Source: Arthrobacter pascens
GTDB taxonomy: Bacteria > Actinomycetota > Actinomycetes > Actinomycetales > Micrococcaceae
Length of the DNA: 64,000 nucleotides
Direction: 5' to 3'
NCBI RefSeq assembly: GCF_030816475.1
Contig: NZ_JAUSXF010000001.1
Location: 3,224,001 to 3,288,000 of the forward strand
Part shown: positions 43,166 to 51,923 of the stretch, piece by piece
How positions within the stretch are numbered: position 1 is the first letter of the stretch
Layout of the letters: each line of letters begins with the position of its first letter
The notes under the pieces: generated by a model
What the model was told of the DNA's origin: nothing
Database searches by the model: none
Seen by the model: the letters and a program-made list of their open reading frames with translations, nothing else
Program-made: the position numbers and the translations under genes

Positions 43166-43525
43166 TCAGCCCGTGGGCCCGACCATGACAGTCGCTTCCT
43201 CGATGCGCTCGAAGCGTCCGTCCGGACCCAGACACGCGAAGACGTAGACCTCGTGGACGACGCGCCGGCCATCGGCACCGAGCAAATCGATGATGTGGCG
43301 TTCGGCGTAGCGGCTGCCGTCGGTGATTTCGTCCAGGACGGTTATGGTGACGTCCCGGGTGTTGCTCCGCAGGTGCCTGATGCGGGCGAGAAATCCGGCC
43401 CGGTCATCCCATTGCCCGTTGATCCGCTGGCGGAAGCCGGGCGCGATGTGCCGGTCGGCTGCCTCGTCCACGGGAAGATCGTGATTCTCGAGGAGGTCCG
43501 CGATGGCGCTTCTAAGTGTGGTCAT
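43166..43525 (-). CDS. SnoaL/NTF2-like protein
   Basis: 119 residues, a single cone-shaped alpha+beta barrel of the SnoaL/NTF2 superfamily: an opening helix (RSAIADLLENHD), ADRHIAPGFRQRINGQWDDRAGFLARIRHLR, and alternating strands ending RFERIEEATVMVG. Members bind or isomerise small hydrophobic compounds. The ATG overlaps the stop of the oxidoreductase gene (ATGA), so it is translated with it. Confidence 0.75.
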   Translation of the reverse strand: MTTLRSAIADLLENHDLPVDEAADRHIAPGFRQRINGQWDDRAGFLARIRHLRSNTRDVTITVLDEITDGSRYAERHIIDLLGADGRRVVHEVYVFACLGPDGRFERIEEATVMVGPTG

Positions 43526-44535
43526 CGCACCGTGAGCACAATCTTGCCCCGGATGTGTCCCTGGGCCGCCCGCTCGTGCGCTTGCCGGGCGTCGGCGAGC
43601 GGGAACGTGCTGTCAACGGCAACGCGTACTGTGCCAGCCTCGATGAGGCCCGCCAACTGTTCCAACTGCCGGCCGTCGGAGCGCACCTGGGTGGACGAGA
43701 CCACCACTGCGCGTTCGGCGACCTCTTCGGGGTCAAAGTCCGCGAGATAGACCGGGAACAGCGCGCCGCCGCGCTTCAGCGTGCGGAGGAAGCGACCACT
43801 ATGGGGACCGCCGACGGTATCAACGACGAGGTCGACGTCGCGCGCAGCCTCTTCGGGGCGGTTCTTGGTGTAGTCGATGAACTGGTCGGCGCCGAGTTCC
43901 CGCAGGAATTCTTCGTGCTCTCCCGACGCGACCGCGATGACGTGCGCGCCCTTCCATTTCGCAAGCTGGACGGCGAAGTGCCCCACGCCACCAGCGGCGC
44001 CGTTGACCAGCACCGTGGTGCCGGAGTCAATCCTGACCGGGCGGTGCTGCTCGGCCTGGAAAGGCGAGGGATGGTCGTGTCCCAGCTCGACGAGGAACTG
44101 CCATGCGGTCAGCCCGGACATTGCTGCACCCGCGGCGTGCAGGTGCTCGATGCCCGCAGGCTTGTGCGCGAGGTCTGAGGCCGGCACGGTCACGTACTCG
44201 GCATAGGCGCTGCCCTGGAGGCTGGTGGGGAAGCGGACCAGGCCGAAGACTTCTTCGCCCTCCTTGAAGCCCTCGACGTCGCCGGCAACAGCCTCCACGA
44301 CGCCTGACACATCGGTGCCCAGGATGATGGGCAGGCTCATGGGCGGCAGCATCTCCCGCGGCACGCCGGGCATGCCCTCGCGCATGTACCAGTCCGGAGG
44401 GTTGACGCCTACCGCGGAGACTCGGACGAGCACCTCGCCCGGCCCCACCTCGGGGACTGGCACCTCCTCGTGGCGCATTACTTCGGGGCCGCCGAAGTGG
44501 TGAATTCGAATCGCCTTCATGGTGTTCGCGGGCAT
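43522..44535 (-). CDS. NADP-dependent zinc-free alcohol dehydrogenase-like oxidoreductase (quinone oxidoreductase type)
   Basis: Medium-chain dehydrogenase/reductase of 337 residues. The GroES-like half begins MKAIRIHHFGGPEVMRHEEVPVPEVGPGEVLVRVSAVGVNPPDW; the cofactor half contains VNGAAGGVGHFAVQLAKWKGAHVIAVAS (about 172-200), a Rossmann AxxGxxG typical of NADPH-using quinone reductases. The catalytic and structural zinc cysteines are missing. Start at ATG 44535, preceded by AAAGGAC. It is the first gene of a three-gene operon, transcribed away from a TetR regulator across a twin palindrome. Confidence 0.85.
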   Translation of the reverse strand: MPANTMKAIRIHHFGGPEVMRHEEVPVPEVGPGEVLVRVSAVGVNPPDWYMREGMPGVPREMLPPMSLPIILGTDVSGVVEAVAGDVEGFKEGEEVFGLVRFPTSLQGSAYAEYVTVPASDLAHKPAGIEHLHAAGAAMSGLTAWQFLVELGHDHPSPFQAEQHRPVRIDSGTTVLVNGAAGGVGHFAVQLAKWKGAHVIAVASGEHEEFLRELGADQFIDYTKNRPEEAARDVDLVVDTVGGPHSGRFLRTLKRGGALFPVYLADFDPEEVAERAVVVSSTQVRSDGRQLEQLAGLIEAGTVRVAVDSTFPLADARQAHERAAQGHIRGKIVLTVR

Positions 44536-44571
44536 TGTGTGTCCTTTCAGTGGCCTGCCTGTACGATTAGT

Positions 44572-44606
44572 GGAGCAGTGCTCCGAATTTACTGGAGCAC
44601 TGCTCC
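44572..44606. promoter_or_regulatory. Twin TetR-type operator between divergent genes
   Basis: GGAGCAGTGCTCC (44572-44584) and GGAGCACTGCTCC (44594-44606) are two near-identical 13-base palindromes with a 22-base centre-to-centre spacing, about two helical turns. They lie between the oxidoreductase start (44535) and the TetR start (44629), ideal for repression of both promoters. Confidence 0.7.
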
Positions 44607-44628
44607 GGTTGTCAAAAGGAGATGTGGG

Positions 44629-45207
44629 ATGCGTGTCGACGCTCAAAGAAACTATGAGCACCTGCTCGATACTGGCCGCGTTGTTGTCGTCGAGCAGGGA
44701 GCTGAGGCATCACTGCGCGACGTCGCCCGCCGGGCTGGCGTTGGATTGGGAACGCTTTACAGGCACTTCCCGTCACGCGAGGCCCTGCTTGAAGCCTTGC
44801 TGCGTGAAAGCTTTGACAAGCTGGCAGCGCAGGCAGCCGAGCTTGAGGCGGCAAGCGCACCCGCGGACGCGCTCATTGTCTGGCTGCGCGACTTCGTCGC
44901 GTTCTCCCACATCTACCGGGGCGTCACGGAGATGATGATGGCCGCCATCGAAAACACGGAGTCCGCGCTCCATGCCTCATGCGTCAGGCTGCGCGGCGCC
45001 GGTTCGCAGCTGCTCACCCGCGCCCAGGCCGCCGGCGCCGCCCGTCCCGACATGGATGGCACCGACCTGTTCGCGCTCGTCACCGCACTCGCCTGGCTCG
45101 CCGACCAACCCTCAAGCGCCGCACGCGCCGATCATCTCTTTGACATCATCGCAAGCGCAATCCTGGCACCGGGAGCAAGCAGCGATCCGCGATCCGAGTC
45201 CGCCTGA
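44629..45207 (+). CDS. TetR-family transcriptional repressor
   Basis: 192 residues. The N-terminal DNA-binding domain has the usual TetR sequence: GAEASLRDVARRAGVGLGTLYRHFPSREALLEALL (about 25-59). The rest is helical and should form the ligand pocket and dimer face (TEMMMAAIENTESALHASC). AAGGAGA precedes the ATG by eight bases. It faces the oxidoreductase-SnoaL-epoxide hydrolase operon and probably binds the twin palindromes at 44572-44606, responding to a substrate or product of those enzymes. Confidence 0.85.
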   Translation: MRVDAQRNYEHLLDTGRVVVVEQGAEASLRDVARRAGVGLGTLYRHFPSREALLEALLRESFDKLAAQAAELEAASAPADALIVWLRDFVAFSHIYRGVTEMMMAAIENTESALHASCVRLRGAGSQLLTRAQAAGAARPDMDGTDLFALVTALAWLADQPSSAARADHLFDIIASAILAPGASSDPRSESA

Positions 45208-45333
45208 CCGGGGCACTTGCGCCCTCCGGGAGAAATGGGCCTTCACCACTGAACGTCGGAGAGCGCGCCCGGCCAAAGCCGGACGCGCCCTCCGCGTGCA
45301 CCGAACCCCATGAAGTGGCTCGCAGAGCCAAAT

Positions 45334-46746
45334 TCAGTCGATGAGCACCGGCTGCTTGGCACCGTCCGGAGATTCGACGACCGGCGCAACTTTGCCGTTC
45401 CGGTGATGCAGCCAGTTAGCCATGGCCAGCAGTGCCACCAGTCCGAAGGTGCTCAGGAGCTGGGGCCGGGAGTCCTCGCCGATGAATCCCACCGTGAAGA
45501 TCGCGACGAGGATGACCAGACCAAACACCGTGAGCCACGGGAAGCCGGGCATCCGCAGGGGAAGCTCTGTTCCTTCACGATCGGCGCGGAGACGCAGCGC
45601 GAGCTGGGCGAGGAGCGCGTACGTCCACACCAGCAGGCATGTCGAGCCAACAATGTTGAGCAGGACGGGAAGGACCTTTTCGGGGAAGGCCAGTTCCAGC
45701 ACCACCGTGACAACGCCGAAGGCGACGCTGGCCAGAACCGCAACAACAGGTACCCGGGCCTTGGACACCGAAGCGAGCAGACGCGGCGCTTCACCCCGCT
45801 CGGCCAGGGAGAACGCCATCCGGGAGGCACCGTAGAGGTTGGCGTTGAGGGCGGACAGCAGCGCTGCGACGGCTACCAGGGTGATGGCGGTGGCCGCGCC
45901 GGGCATGCCGGCGGCATCCAGCACGGCGGCGAACGGGCTCTTCAGCCCCGCCGAACCCACGGGAACCACTGCAGCGATCACGAAGATCGCACCGATGTAG
46001 AACACCAGGATGCGCCACAGCACCGTCCGGACTGCCTTCTTTACGCTGCGGGCCGGCTCGGCCGTCTCAGCTGCGGCCACGGAGACGATCTCGGTGCCGC
46101 CGAACGCGAACGCCACCACGAACAGTGCCGTGGCAATCCCGGCAAAACCGCTGGGTGCGAACCCGGCACCGGTGAAGTGGGCCAGGCCCGGCGACTGGAC
46201 GCCCGGCAGCCAGCCGAAGAGCAGGGCGGCGCCCACCAGCAGGAACCCGACGATGGCCGCCACCTTGAGCAGGGCGAACCAGAACTCGAACTCGCCGAAG
46301 TTCTTCACACTGGTCAGGTTCACGGCGGTGAGCACCACGATGAACACGAAAGCCATCAGCCACACCGGCAAGGCCGGGAAGATGGTGGCCAGCAGGCCCG
46401 CCGCACCCAGCGCCTCGGCCGCGATGACCACCACCAGCTGCAGCCACCACAGCCAGCCCACCGTGGCACCGGCCACCGGCCCGTACGCCTTGGCGGTGTA
46501 GACGGAGAAGGCACCGCTGTCCGGGTTGGCAGCGGCCATCTCGCCGAGGGCCCACATCACCAGGATGATGAGCGTGCCGGCCACGAGGTAGGAGATCAGC
46601 ACCGCCGGGCCGGCAGCCTGGATGCCCGCGCCGGAGCCGATGAAGAGGCCCGCGCCGATGGCGCTTCCGAGCCCCATCATCGTGAGCTGGCGGGGTTTGA
46701 GGGCGGCGCCGAGGGCGCGGGCAGACGTCCTTGTCTGTTGTTCCAT
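45334..46746 (-). CDS. Amino acid permease (APC superfamily)
   Basis: 470-residue transporter with twelve predicted helices. The first helix and loop, TMMGLGSAIGAGLFIGSGAGIQAAGPAVLISYLVAG, carry the unwound GSxIGxGxF motif where the amino acid backbone binds; FVVAFAFGGTEIVSVAAAETAEPARSVKKAVRTV is the conserved helix 6-7 region of the AAT group (AroP/HisP-like). It lies 50 bases downstream of the aminotransferase on the same strand, suggesting import of the amino acid which that enzyme uses. Confidence 0.85.
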   Translation of the reverse strand: MEQQTRTSARALGAALKPRQLTMMGLGSAIGAGLFIGSGAGIQAAGPAVLISYLVAGTLIILVMWALGEMAAANPDSGAFSVYTAKAYGPVAGATVGWLWWLQLVVVIAAEALGAAGLLATIFPALPVWLMAFVFIVVLTAVNLTSVKNFGEFEFWFALLKVAAIVGFLLVGAALLFGWLPGVQSPGLAHFTGAGFAPSGFAGIATALFVVAFAFGGTEIVSVAAAETAEPARSVKKAVRTVLWRILVFYIGAIFVIAAVVPVGSAGLKSPFAAVLDAAGMPGAATAITLVAVAALLSALNANLYGASRMAFSLAERGEAPRLLASVSKARVPVVAVLASVAFGVVTVVLELAFPEKVLPVLLNIVGSTCLLVWTYALLAQLALRLRADREGTELPLRMPGFPWLTVFGLVILVAIFTVGFIGEDSRPQLLSTFGLVALLAMANWLHHRNGKVAPVVESPDGAKQPVLID

Positions 46747-46796
46747 GGGGATTCCTCTGGTTGTGGGACGGATTGGTGCGAAAGGTCAGTCGGTGT

Positions 46797-47909
46797 TCAG
46801 GCCGCGTGGGCTGCCAGGAGCCGGAGCACGCGGTCGTTGGAGGCGGGATCGGCAACGGTGATCCGCACGCCGTCCCCCTGGTACGCCCGGACAAGGATAC
46901 CTGCGTGGTCGAACGCGTCCAGCAGCCTCGCCCGGAGGTGGTCATCGGCGCGGATCCACAGGAAGTTGCCCTGGCTCGGCTGCAGTTTCCAGCCCTGGGC
47001 TTTCAGCTGCGCGGCCATCCGTGCGCGCTCCTGCTTCACGGCGGCCACCCGCGCCTCCATCTCCTCCCCGGCGTCCAGCGAAGCGACGGCCGCCTTCAGC
47101 GCCATCGCGCTCACGGCGAAGGGAAGGGCTGTCCGGCGCAGTCCCTCAGCGACGGCCGGCGCCGCCACGGCGTATCCGACGCGCAGCCCGGCGAGGCCGT
47201 AGGCCTTGGAGAAGGTGCGCAGGATGCAGACGTTCGGGTACCGCCGGTACAGCGCCAGGGAATCGGGGCCGCTACCAGCTTCGGCGTATTCCACGTAGGC
47301 CTCGTCGATCACCACGAGGATGTCCGGGCGGACGGATTGGAGGAAGGCCTCGATGCGTTCGTGGCTGATCGGCACTCCGGTGGGATTGTTGGGGGTGCAG
47401 AGCAGGATCACCTTGGTGCGGTCGGTAACGGCAGCGGCCATGGCATCGAGGTCGTGGCCCTCAGCGTGATCCAGCGGGATGCGGACAGGCCGGGCGCCCG
47501 CCAGCTCAACCAGGATGGGGTACGCCTCGAAGGAGCGCCACGCGAAGACCACCTCATCCCCGGCGTCGCACAGTCCCGTGATGATCTGCTGGAGGACGCC
47601 CACGCTGCCGGGCCCCGCCGCGACCTCCGCGGCGCTGACACCCAGGTGCCGGGCAATCCGTTCGCGGAGTTCGACGGCGGCACTGTCCGGGTAACGGTTC
47701 ATGGTGCCGGCCGCTTCGGCCACCGCAGCGGCGGCAGCGGGCAGCGGCTCGTAGTGGCTTTCATTGCTGGCCAGGGCTGCGATGTCCATGCCGGCGCTGC
47801 GCCGGCCCGGCACGTAGGGCGGAAGTCCGGCCACCGCATCACGAAGGGTGGGAAGCGCGGTGTCCGGCAATGCAGTTGCAGAGGCGGTCAGGAGTTGATC
47901 ACGGGTCAT
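46797..47909 (-). CDS. Histidinol-phosphate/aromatic aminotransferase-like enzyme
   Basis: PLP-dependent class I/II aminotransferase of 370 residues. Motifs: ASNESHYEPLP (substrate-side loop as in HisC), AGPGSVGVLQQII (PLP phosphate), CTPNNPTGVPI (Asn of PLP ring), VIDEAYVEYA (Asp) and RTFSKAYGLAGLRVGY with the PLP Lys near residue 233. In HisC the second motif normally has an Asn (xPNENP); here SNESHYEP. The setting beside a permease, an Lrp regulator and a ThDP enzyme, with no his genes, points to amino acid degradation, probably of aromatic or histidine-type substrates. Confidence 0.85.
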   Translation of the reverse strand: MTRDQLLTASATALPDTALPTLRDAVAGLPPYVPGRRSAGMDIAALASNESHYEPLPAAAAAVAEAAGTMNRYPDSAAVELRERIARHLGVSAAEVAAGPGSVGVLQQIITGLCDAGDEVVFAWRSFEAYPILVELAGARPVRIPLDHAEGHDLDAMAAAVTDRTKVILLCTPNNPTGVPISHERIEAFLQSVRPDILVVIDEAYVEYAEAGSGPDSLALYRRYPNVCILRTFSKAYGLAGLRVGYAVAAPAVAEGLRRTALPFAVSAMALKAAVASLDAGEEMEARVAAVKQERARMAAQLKAQGWKLQPSQGNFLWIRADDHLRARLLDAFDHAGILVRAYQGDGVRITVADPASNDRVLRLLAAHAA

Positions 47910-48002
47910 GAGGACCGATCATGGTTGTGACCCGGCCCACAATGCAAGATACCCTCAAGCCATTGGGACTTCTGCTCAACTTCTAGTGACTGTGGTGAAA
48001 AT

Positions 48003-48506
48003 ATGACCATCCCCAGCCCCCGCACCCTCGATTCCCTCGACGGCAGGATCATCCTGGCCCTGGACAAGGATCCCGAAGCCAGCGCCCTGGCACTCTCCCG
48101 GACACTCGGCGTCGCACGCAACACGGTCCATGCCCGGCTGGCACGGCTCGAGCGCAGCGGCGCCCTCCGCTCCTTCAGCCGCAGGCTGGACCCCGCGGCC
48201 CTTGGCTACGACCTGATGGCCTTCCTGTCACTGGCCATCAGCCAGACGAGGACAGGTTCCGTGGAAAACGGGCTTGCCGCGATCCCGGAAGTCGTCGAGG
48301 TGCACGCCACTACCGGCGACGCGGACCTCATGGCCAAGGTGGTGGCCCGGGGTACGGCCGATCTCTACCGCATCACCAACCAGATCCTGGAAATCGAGGG
48401 GATCCAACGGACCAGCACGGCCATTTCCGTGCTGGAACTCATGCCGCCCCGCTATGACGGCCTCCTGAACCGGCTGTCAAAGCAGGAATCACGCCCTTCG
48501 GACTAG
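48003..48506 (+). CDS. Lrp/AsnC-family regulator
   Basis: 167 residues. The N-terminal helix-turn-helix is LDGRIILALDKDPEASALALSRTLGVARNTVHARLARLERSGALRSF; the C-terminal RAM domain includes VVEVHATTGDADLMAKVVARGTADLYRITNQIL, with the ligand loop TGDxDL. It should bind an amino acid and control the divergent aminotransferase-permease operon and the ThDP enzyme that follows. It is transcribed away from the aminotransferase with 93 bases between starts. Confidence 0.85.
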   Translation: MTIPSPRTLDSLDGRIILALDKDPEASALALSRTLGVARNTVHARLARLERSGALRSFSRRLDPAALGYDLMAFLSLAISQTRTGSVENGLAAIPEVVEVHATTGDADLMAKVVARGTADLYRITNQILEIEGIQRTSTAISVLELMPPRYDGLLNRLSKQESRPSD

Positions 48507-48625
48507 GAGCGGGTGACCCGCGCCACAGATGGGCAAATTTTCACTCCGTGCCTCTTCATCTGCCAAATATCCCAGCCTGTTTCCGCTCTCTTGCCTATCC
48601 GGGAGCCACGCCACAAGATTCCTGC

Positions 48626-50287
48626 ATGACTTCACTTACCGTCTCCGGCCGCGTAGCGCAGGTTCTCAGTAGCTACCTCAGCGACGTCTTCGGCGTCATG
48701 GGCAACGGAAACGTCCACTTCCTCGACGCCGCGGAAAAGCTGGGCCTCCGCTTCTCCCCCGTGCGCCATGAAGGCGCCGCCCTCGCCGCGGCCGACGCCT
48801 ACTACCGTGCGTCAGGACGTCTCGCAGCGGGCACCACAACCTACGGCCCCGGCTACACGAATGCACTGACCGCCCTCGCGGAGGCGGTCCAGGCCCAGAT
48901 CCCCGTCGTGCTCGTCGCTGGGGACGCTCCGAGCACCGGCGCACGGCCTCAGGACGTGGACCAGGCAGCGATTGCTGCGGGCCTCGGCGCGGCCACCTTC
49001 ACCGTCACCCGCGATGCCGCGGGCTCCATCACCCGGCAGGCGGTGGAGTACGCGCTCACCAAGCGGACCGCCGTCGTGATTGCCATTCCGTACGACCTCG
49101 CGGCGCTCGAGGCTGCGGACGAGGAACTTCCGGCGCCGTTGGCACCTCAGGTGACGGACGACGTCGACGGCGGCCTTGGGCAGGTAGCCCGCCTGCTCGC
49201 CGCGGCGAAGCGGCCGCTGATCCTGGCCGGCCGCGGTGCGCATCTCGCCGGAGCCGGCCCGGAGCTCCGGGAGCTCGCCGACGGCCTGGGCGCGCTGACC
49301 GCCGGAACGGCCCTGGCGCTCAACCTCCTCCAGGGGGACGGGTACCTGGGCGTCGCGGGCGGCTTCGGCACGGATACTGCGGCAGGGCTCATGGCGGAGG
49401 CTGATGTGGTTCTCGTGGCCGGGGCGAGCCTGAGCCCCTTCACCATGCGGTTCGGGCACCTGCTCGGCCCGGACAGCACGGTAATTCAGATCGACATCGC
49501 CCTGGAGCCGACGCATCCCAGGGTGGACACGTTCGTCAGCGCGGATGTGAAGGCTGCCGCGGGACGCCTCCTCCAACTGCTGAACGACGGACCTTCCACG
49601 GGAGGAGCCTGGCGCGCGGAAGCCCGCAAGCGCCTGGCCGAAGGACCGGGCCACCAGGCAGGCTCCGCGGAGACCCCGGACGGCCGGTTGGACCCGCGTT
49701 CCCTTGCCACGTCACTGGATGCCATGCTGCCGGAGCGCCGCACAGTGGTCCAGGATGGAGGGCACTTTATGGGTTGGGCACCCATGTATTGGCGCATCCC
49801 GCGGCCCCAGGACCTGGTGATGGTGGGTACGGCCTACCAGACCATCGGGCTGGGCCTTGCCAGCGCAGTCGGGGCGGCCCGTGCCGTGGAGGACGGCCGC
49901 ACCCTGGTGCTGGCCTCCGGCGACGGCGGTTTCCTCATGGGCCTGTCCGACCTCGAATCGCTCGTCGGCGCGGCAAGGAGCGCCGTCGTCGTGATCTACA
50001 ACGATGCCGCCTACGGAGCCGAAATCCATCAGTACGGCTCGCAGGGGCTGACCGAAAAGCCCATGCTGATCCCCGAGGTGGACTTCAGCGGCATCGCCCG
50101 CGCGCTCGGCGCCGAGTCTGCGATCATCCGCTCGCTGGCGGACCTTGATGAGCTCACGGACTGGATCGACGACGGCGCCAACGGAACTTTCGTGGCCGAC
50201 TGCCGGATCACGTCGAGTGTCCGGGCCCCGTGGATGAGTGAGTGGATGAAGGCCAAGCAGGAGGGGAAGGCGGCGGTGGCGGGGTAA
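48626..50287 (+). CDS. Thiamine diphosphate-dependent enzyme (2-oxoacid decarboxylase/acetolactate synthase type)
   Basis: 553 residues from ATG 48626 (the frame is open 26 codons further up). Three-domain ThDP fold: the N-terminal Pyr domain has RHEGAALAAADAYYRASG with the ThDP-activating Glu near 46 and TTYGPGYTNALTALAEA; the middle domain has KRPLILAGRGAH; the C-terminal PP domain has ASGDGGFLMGLSDLESLV...VVIYNDAAYG (about 430), the GDG-x(n)-N magnesium/ThDP motif. No FAD-specific signal is obvious. With the aminotransferase giving 2-oxo acids, decarboxylation of these (Ehrlich-like route) is a reasonable inference. Confidence 0.8.
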   Translation: MTSLTVSGRVAQVLSSYLSDVFGVMGNGNVHFLDAAEKLGLRFSPVRHEGAALAAADAYYRASGRLAAGTTTYGPGYTNALTALAEAVQAQIPVVLVAGDAPSTGARPQDVDQAAIAAGLGAATFTVTRDAAGSITRQAVEYALTKRTAVVIAIPYDLAALEAADEELPAPLAPQVTDDVDGGLGQVARLLAAAKRPLILAGRGAHLAGAGPELRELADGLGALTAGTALALNLLQGDGYLGVAGGFGTDTAAGLMAEADVVLVAGASLSPFTMRFGHLLGPDSTVIQIDIALEPTHPRVDTFVSADVKAAAGRLLQLLNDGPSTGGAWRAEARKRLAEGPGHQAGSAETPDGRLDPRSLATSLDAMLPERRTVVQDGGHFMGWAPMYWRIPRPQDLVMVGTAYQTIGLGLASAVGAARAVEDGRTLVLASGDGGFLMGLSDLESLVGAARSAVVVIYNDAAYGAEIHQYGSQGLTEKPMLIPEVDFSGIARALGAESAIIRSLADLDELTDWIDDGANGTFVADCRITSSVRAPWMSEWMKAKQEGKAAVAG

Positions 50288-50676
50288 CCAAATTGGCCAA
50301 TTCGTAGAGCTTGGCAACCGCTTCTTGGGACTGGGCTTCCAGTGCGCGCTACCGGGAGTCAAGTCCCAAGGCATCGGATCCGGAATGGCTATCTAATCCA
50401 GTTTGGCCTCTTGCCCTTCAGTTCAAATCAAAGTGACGAGTCCATTGTTCGTGATGAACTCATCCTCGATCGGGCTGCGGCGAATTCCACAAAATTGCAT
50501 CAAGATCTTTGCAAGATTTCCCTAGTAAAGACCACTTATCGCCACAGCATTAAGACAAGATTCATTGGGTTGGGGAGCTGGCCTGCAGAAACAAGGCCAA
50601 AGCTCGCACCGGGTTAGCGATTTTCAACATAAAGGTCATGAGTGCGGAAAGCCAACGATTCTGTCATCATCATCAC
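50288..50676. other. AT-richer intergenic stretch
   Basis: No supported gene. The right part (from about 50400) is clearly AT-richer than its surroundings and should hold the promoter of the DUF4352 protein. Confidence 0.45.
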
Positions 50677-51582
50677 ATGACTACACCAGAGCTTCCGGGG
50701 GCAAGCTCTCAGCAGACTGTGCCCCACCAGCAACCGCAATTTCCGCCTATGCCGCCTATGCCGCCGAACTACGGTCCACCCGGCGCTTCCGGCCCGCAAG
50801 AGTATGCGAAGGCAAAAAAACAGCGAAATACTATCGGGCTCGTCGCACTTATCTCTGCAATTGTTGGTTTCATCTTCGCGTGCATGCCCGGCGCTCTCAT
50901 TATCGGTTGGGTCTTGCTGCCCATTGCGTTTATCCTGGCAATTGTTTCCCTATTCTTGAAAGACAAAGCCAAGGGAATGGGCATCACAGCCCTGATCTTG
51001 TCGATCGTGGGAACCATCGTCGGCTTTGCTGTTTTCTTCTCCGTTGTCACCTCGTCCGCCAAGGACGCTTTCGGCAGCGGCGACACTAAAGTTTCGGCAC
51101 CTACTGCTGAAGCAGCTGGTGATGCTCCAGCAGCAGCAAAGCCGGCCGCCAAGGCCGGAACGCGTGAAAATCCTTCCCCAATCGGCTCGGTCGTGGAGTC
51201 TAAGGACTGGAAGGTAGTGGTTAACTCGGTCACCCTTGCGGCTTCCGATGCAGTCGTAGCGGCCAACCGGTTCAATGACGCTCCTGCTGCGGGCTCGGAG
51301 TACATCCTGGTGAACTACTCGGCAACGTACGTCGGCGACGACGCCAATGGAGAGACACCTTCCTTCGTCTCTGTGGCTTACGTCACCGCCGACGGTAAAA
51401 CCATAAATGCGTACGACCACAACGTCGTTGCACCTGAAGAGATAGACAGCAACACCCTCTACAAGGGCGGCACTGCAACGGGCAATATCGCCATTCAAGT
51501 GCCAACCGCAACAGCTGGCCAAGGTGTCCTCGCCGTCCGGCCGGGCATGATGGCCGACAAGGTCTTCGTCGCCGTCAAATAG
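50677..51582 (+). CDS. DUF4190/DUF4352-type membrane-anchored surface protein
   Basis: 301 residues from ATG 50677; an ATG 13 codons earlier (50638) is possible but its AAAGG lies too close. A Pro/Gln-rich cytoplasmic lead (HQQPQFPPMPPMPPNYGPPG) precedes two hydrophobic segments (about 52-95 and 103-125; IGLVALISAIVGFIFACMPG, GMGITALILSIVGTIVGFAVFF). An Ala-rich linker leads to a C-terminal beta-sandwich resembling DUF4352 (NPSPIGSVVESKDWKVVVNSVTL...GSEYILVNYSATYVG), which should be outside the cell. Function of these domains is unknown. A strong terminator follows. Confidence 0.75.
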   Translation: MTTPELPGASSQQTVPHQQPQFPPMPPMPPNYGPPGASGPQEYAKAKKQRNTIGLVALISAIVGFIFACMPGALIIGWVLLPIAFILAIVSLFLKDKAKGMGITALILSIVGTIVGFAVFFSVVTSSAKDAFGSGDTKVSAPTAEAAGDAPAAAKPAAKAGTRENPSPIGSVVESKDWKVVVNSVTLAASDAVVAANRFNDAPAAGSEYILVNYSATYVGDDANGETPSFVSVAYVTADGKTINAYDHNVVAPEEIDSNTLYKGGTATGNIAIQVPTATAGQGVLAVRPGMMADKVFVAVK

Positions 51583-51597
51583 TTTCGTCCACAACAA

Positions 51598-51633
51598 AAG
51601 CAAGGCCTCCGGCAGTCGCTGGAGGCCTTGCTT
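51598..51633 (+). terminator. Rho-independent-type hairpin
   Basis: A 13-bp perfect stem, AAGCAAGGCCTCC (51598-51610) with GGAGGCCTTGCTT (51621-51633) and a 10-base loop, starts 15 bases after the stop of the DUF4352-type gene. Confidence 0.8.
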
Positions 51634-51739
51634 GGTTGTGGTGCATGACTCGTCTTCAGACCATGTTCGACTGGCCTACAGGCCAAAATAGTGGCGCAAA
51701 CAGCAAGCAGTGACACTCAGCCCGTCGCCGGCGAAATTG

Positions 51740-51862
51740 TTAGACCCGCTCCCTGAGCAACTCCTCGTTCGCCAGGTCCCGCTCCTCCAAGTCCCCGACG
51801 ACGGCATCGACGCGCGCAGGAGCATCTCCCCGCGACGGACAAGTTGCCGGCCACACGCTCAT
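51740..51862 (-). CDS. Possible 40-residue hypothetical protein
   Basis: ATG-started frame with good codon bias whose second half is charged and probably helical: ARVDAVVGDLEERDLANEELLRERV. GGGA precedes the ATG closely. It may be a small gene or the remaining end of a larger one. Nothing else is seen in the 51634-51923 stretch. Confidence 0.35.
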   Translation of the reverse strand: MSVWPATCPSRGDAPARVDAVVGDLEERDLANEELLRERV

Positions 51863-51923
51863 TCCCAGTGGCGGCGTTGTGGCGAACGGGCGGCACTCGG
51901 TCTAAGGCGTGTAACTCTTTTTG

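Noticed and set aside
45310..47202. Plus-strand open frame of 630 codons opposite the amino acid permease and aminotransferase
   Set aside because: Composition (His, Gln, Gly, Arg repeats) is typical of antisense of membrane-protein codons; both minus-strand genes have full family motifs.
48812..49654. Minus-strand open frame opposite the ThDP enzyme
   Set aside because: Antisense shadow; the ThDP enzyme has complete motifs on the plus strand.
50638..50676. Histidine-rich N-terminal extension of the DUF4352-type protein as a metal site
   Set aside because: The four-His run depends on an upstream ATG whose AAAGG is too close to it; the ATG at 50677 removes the run.
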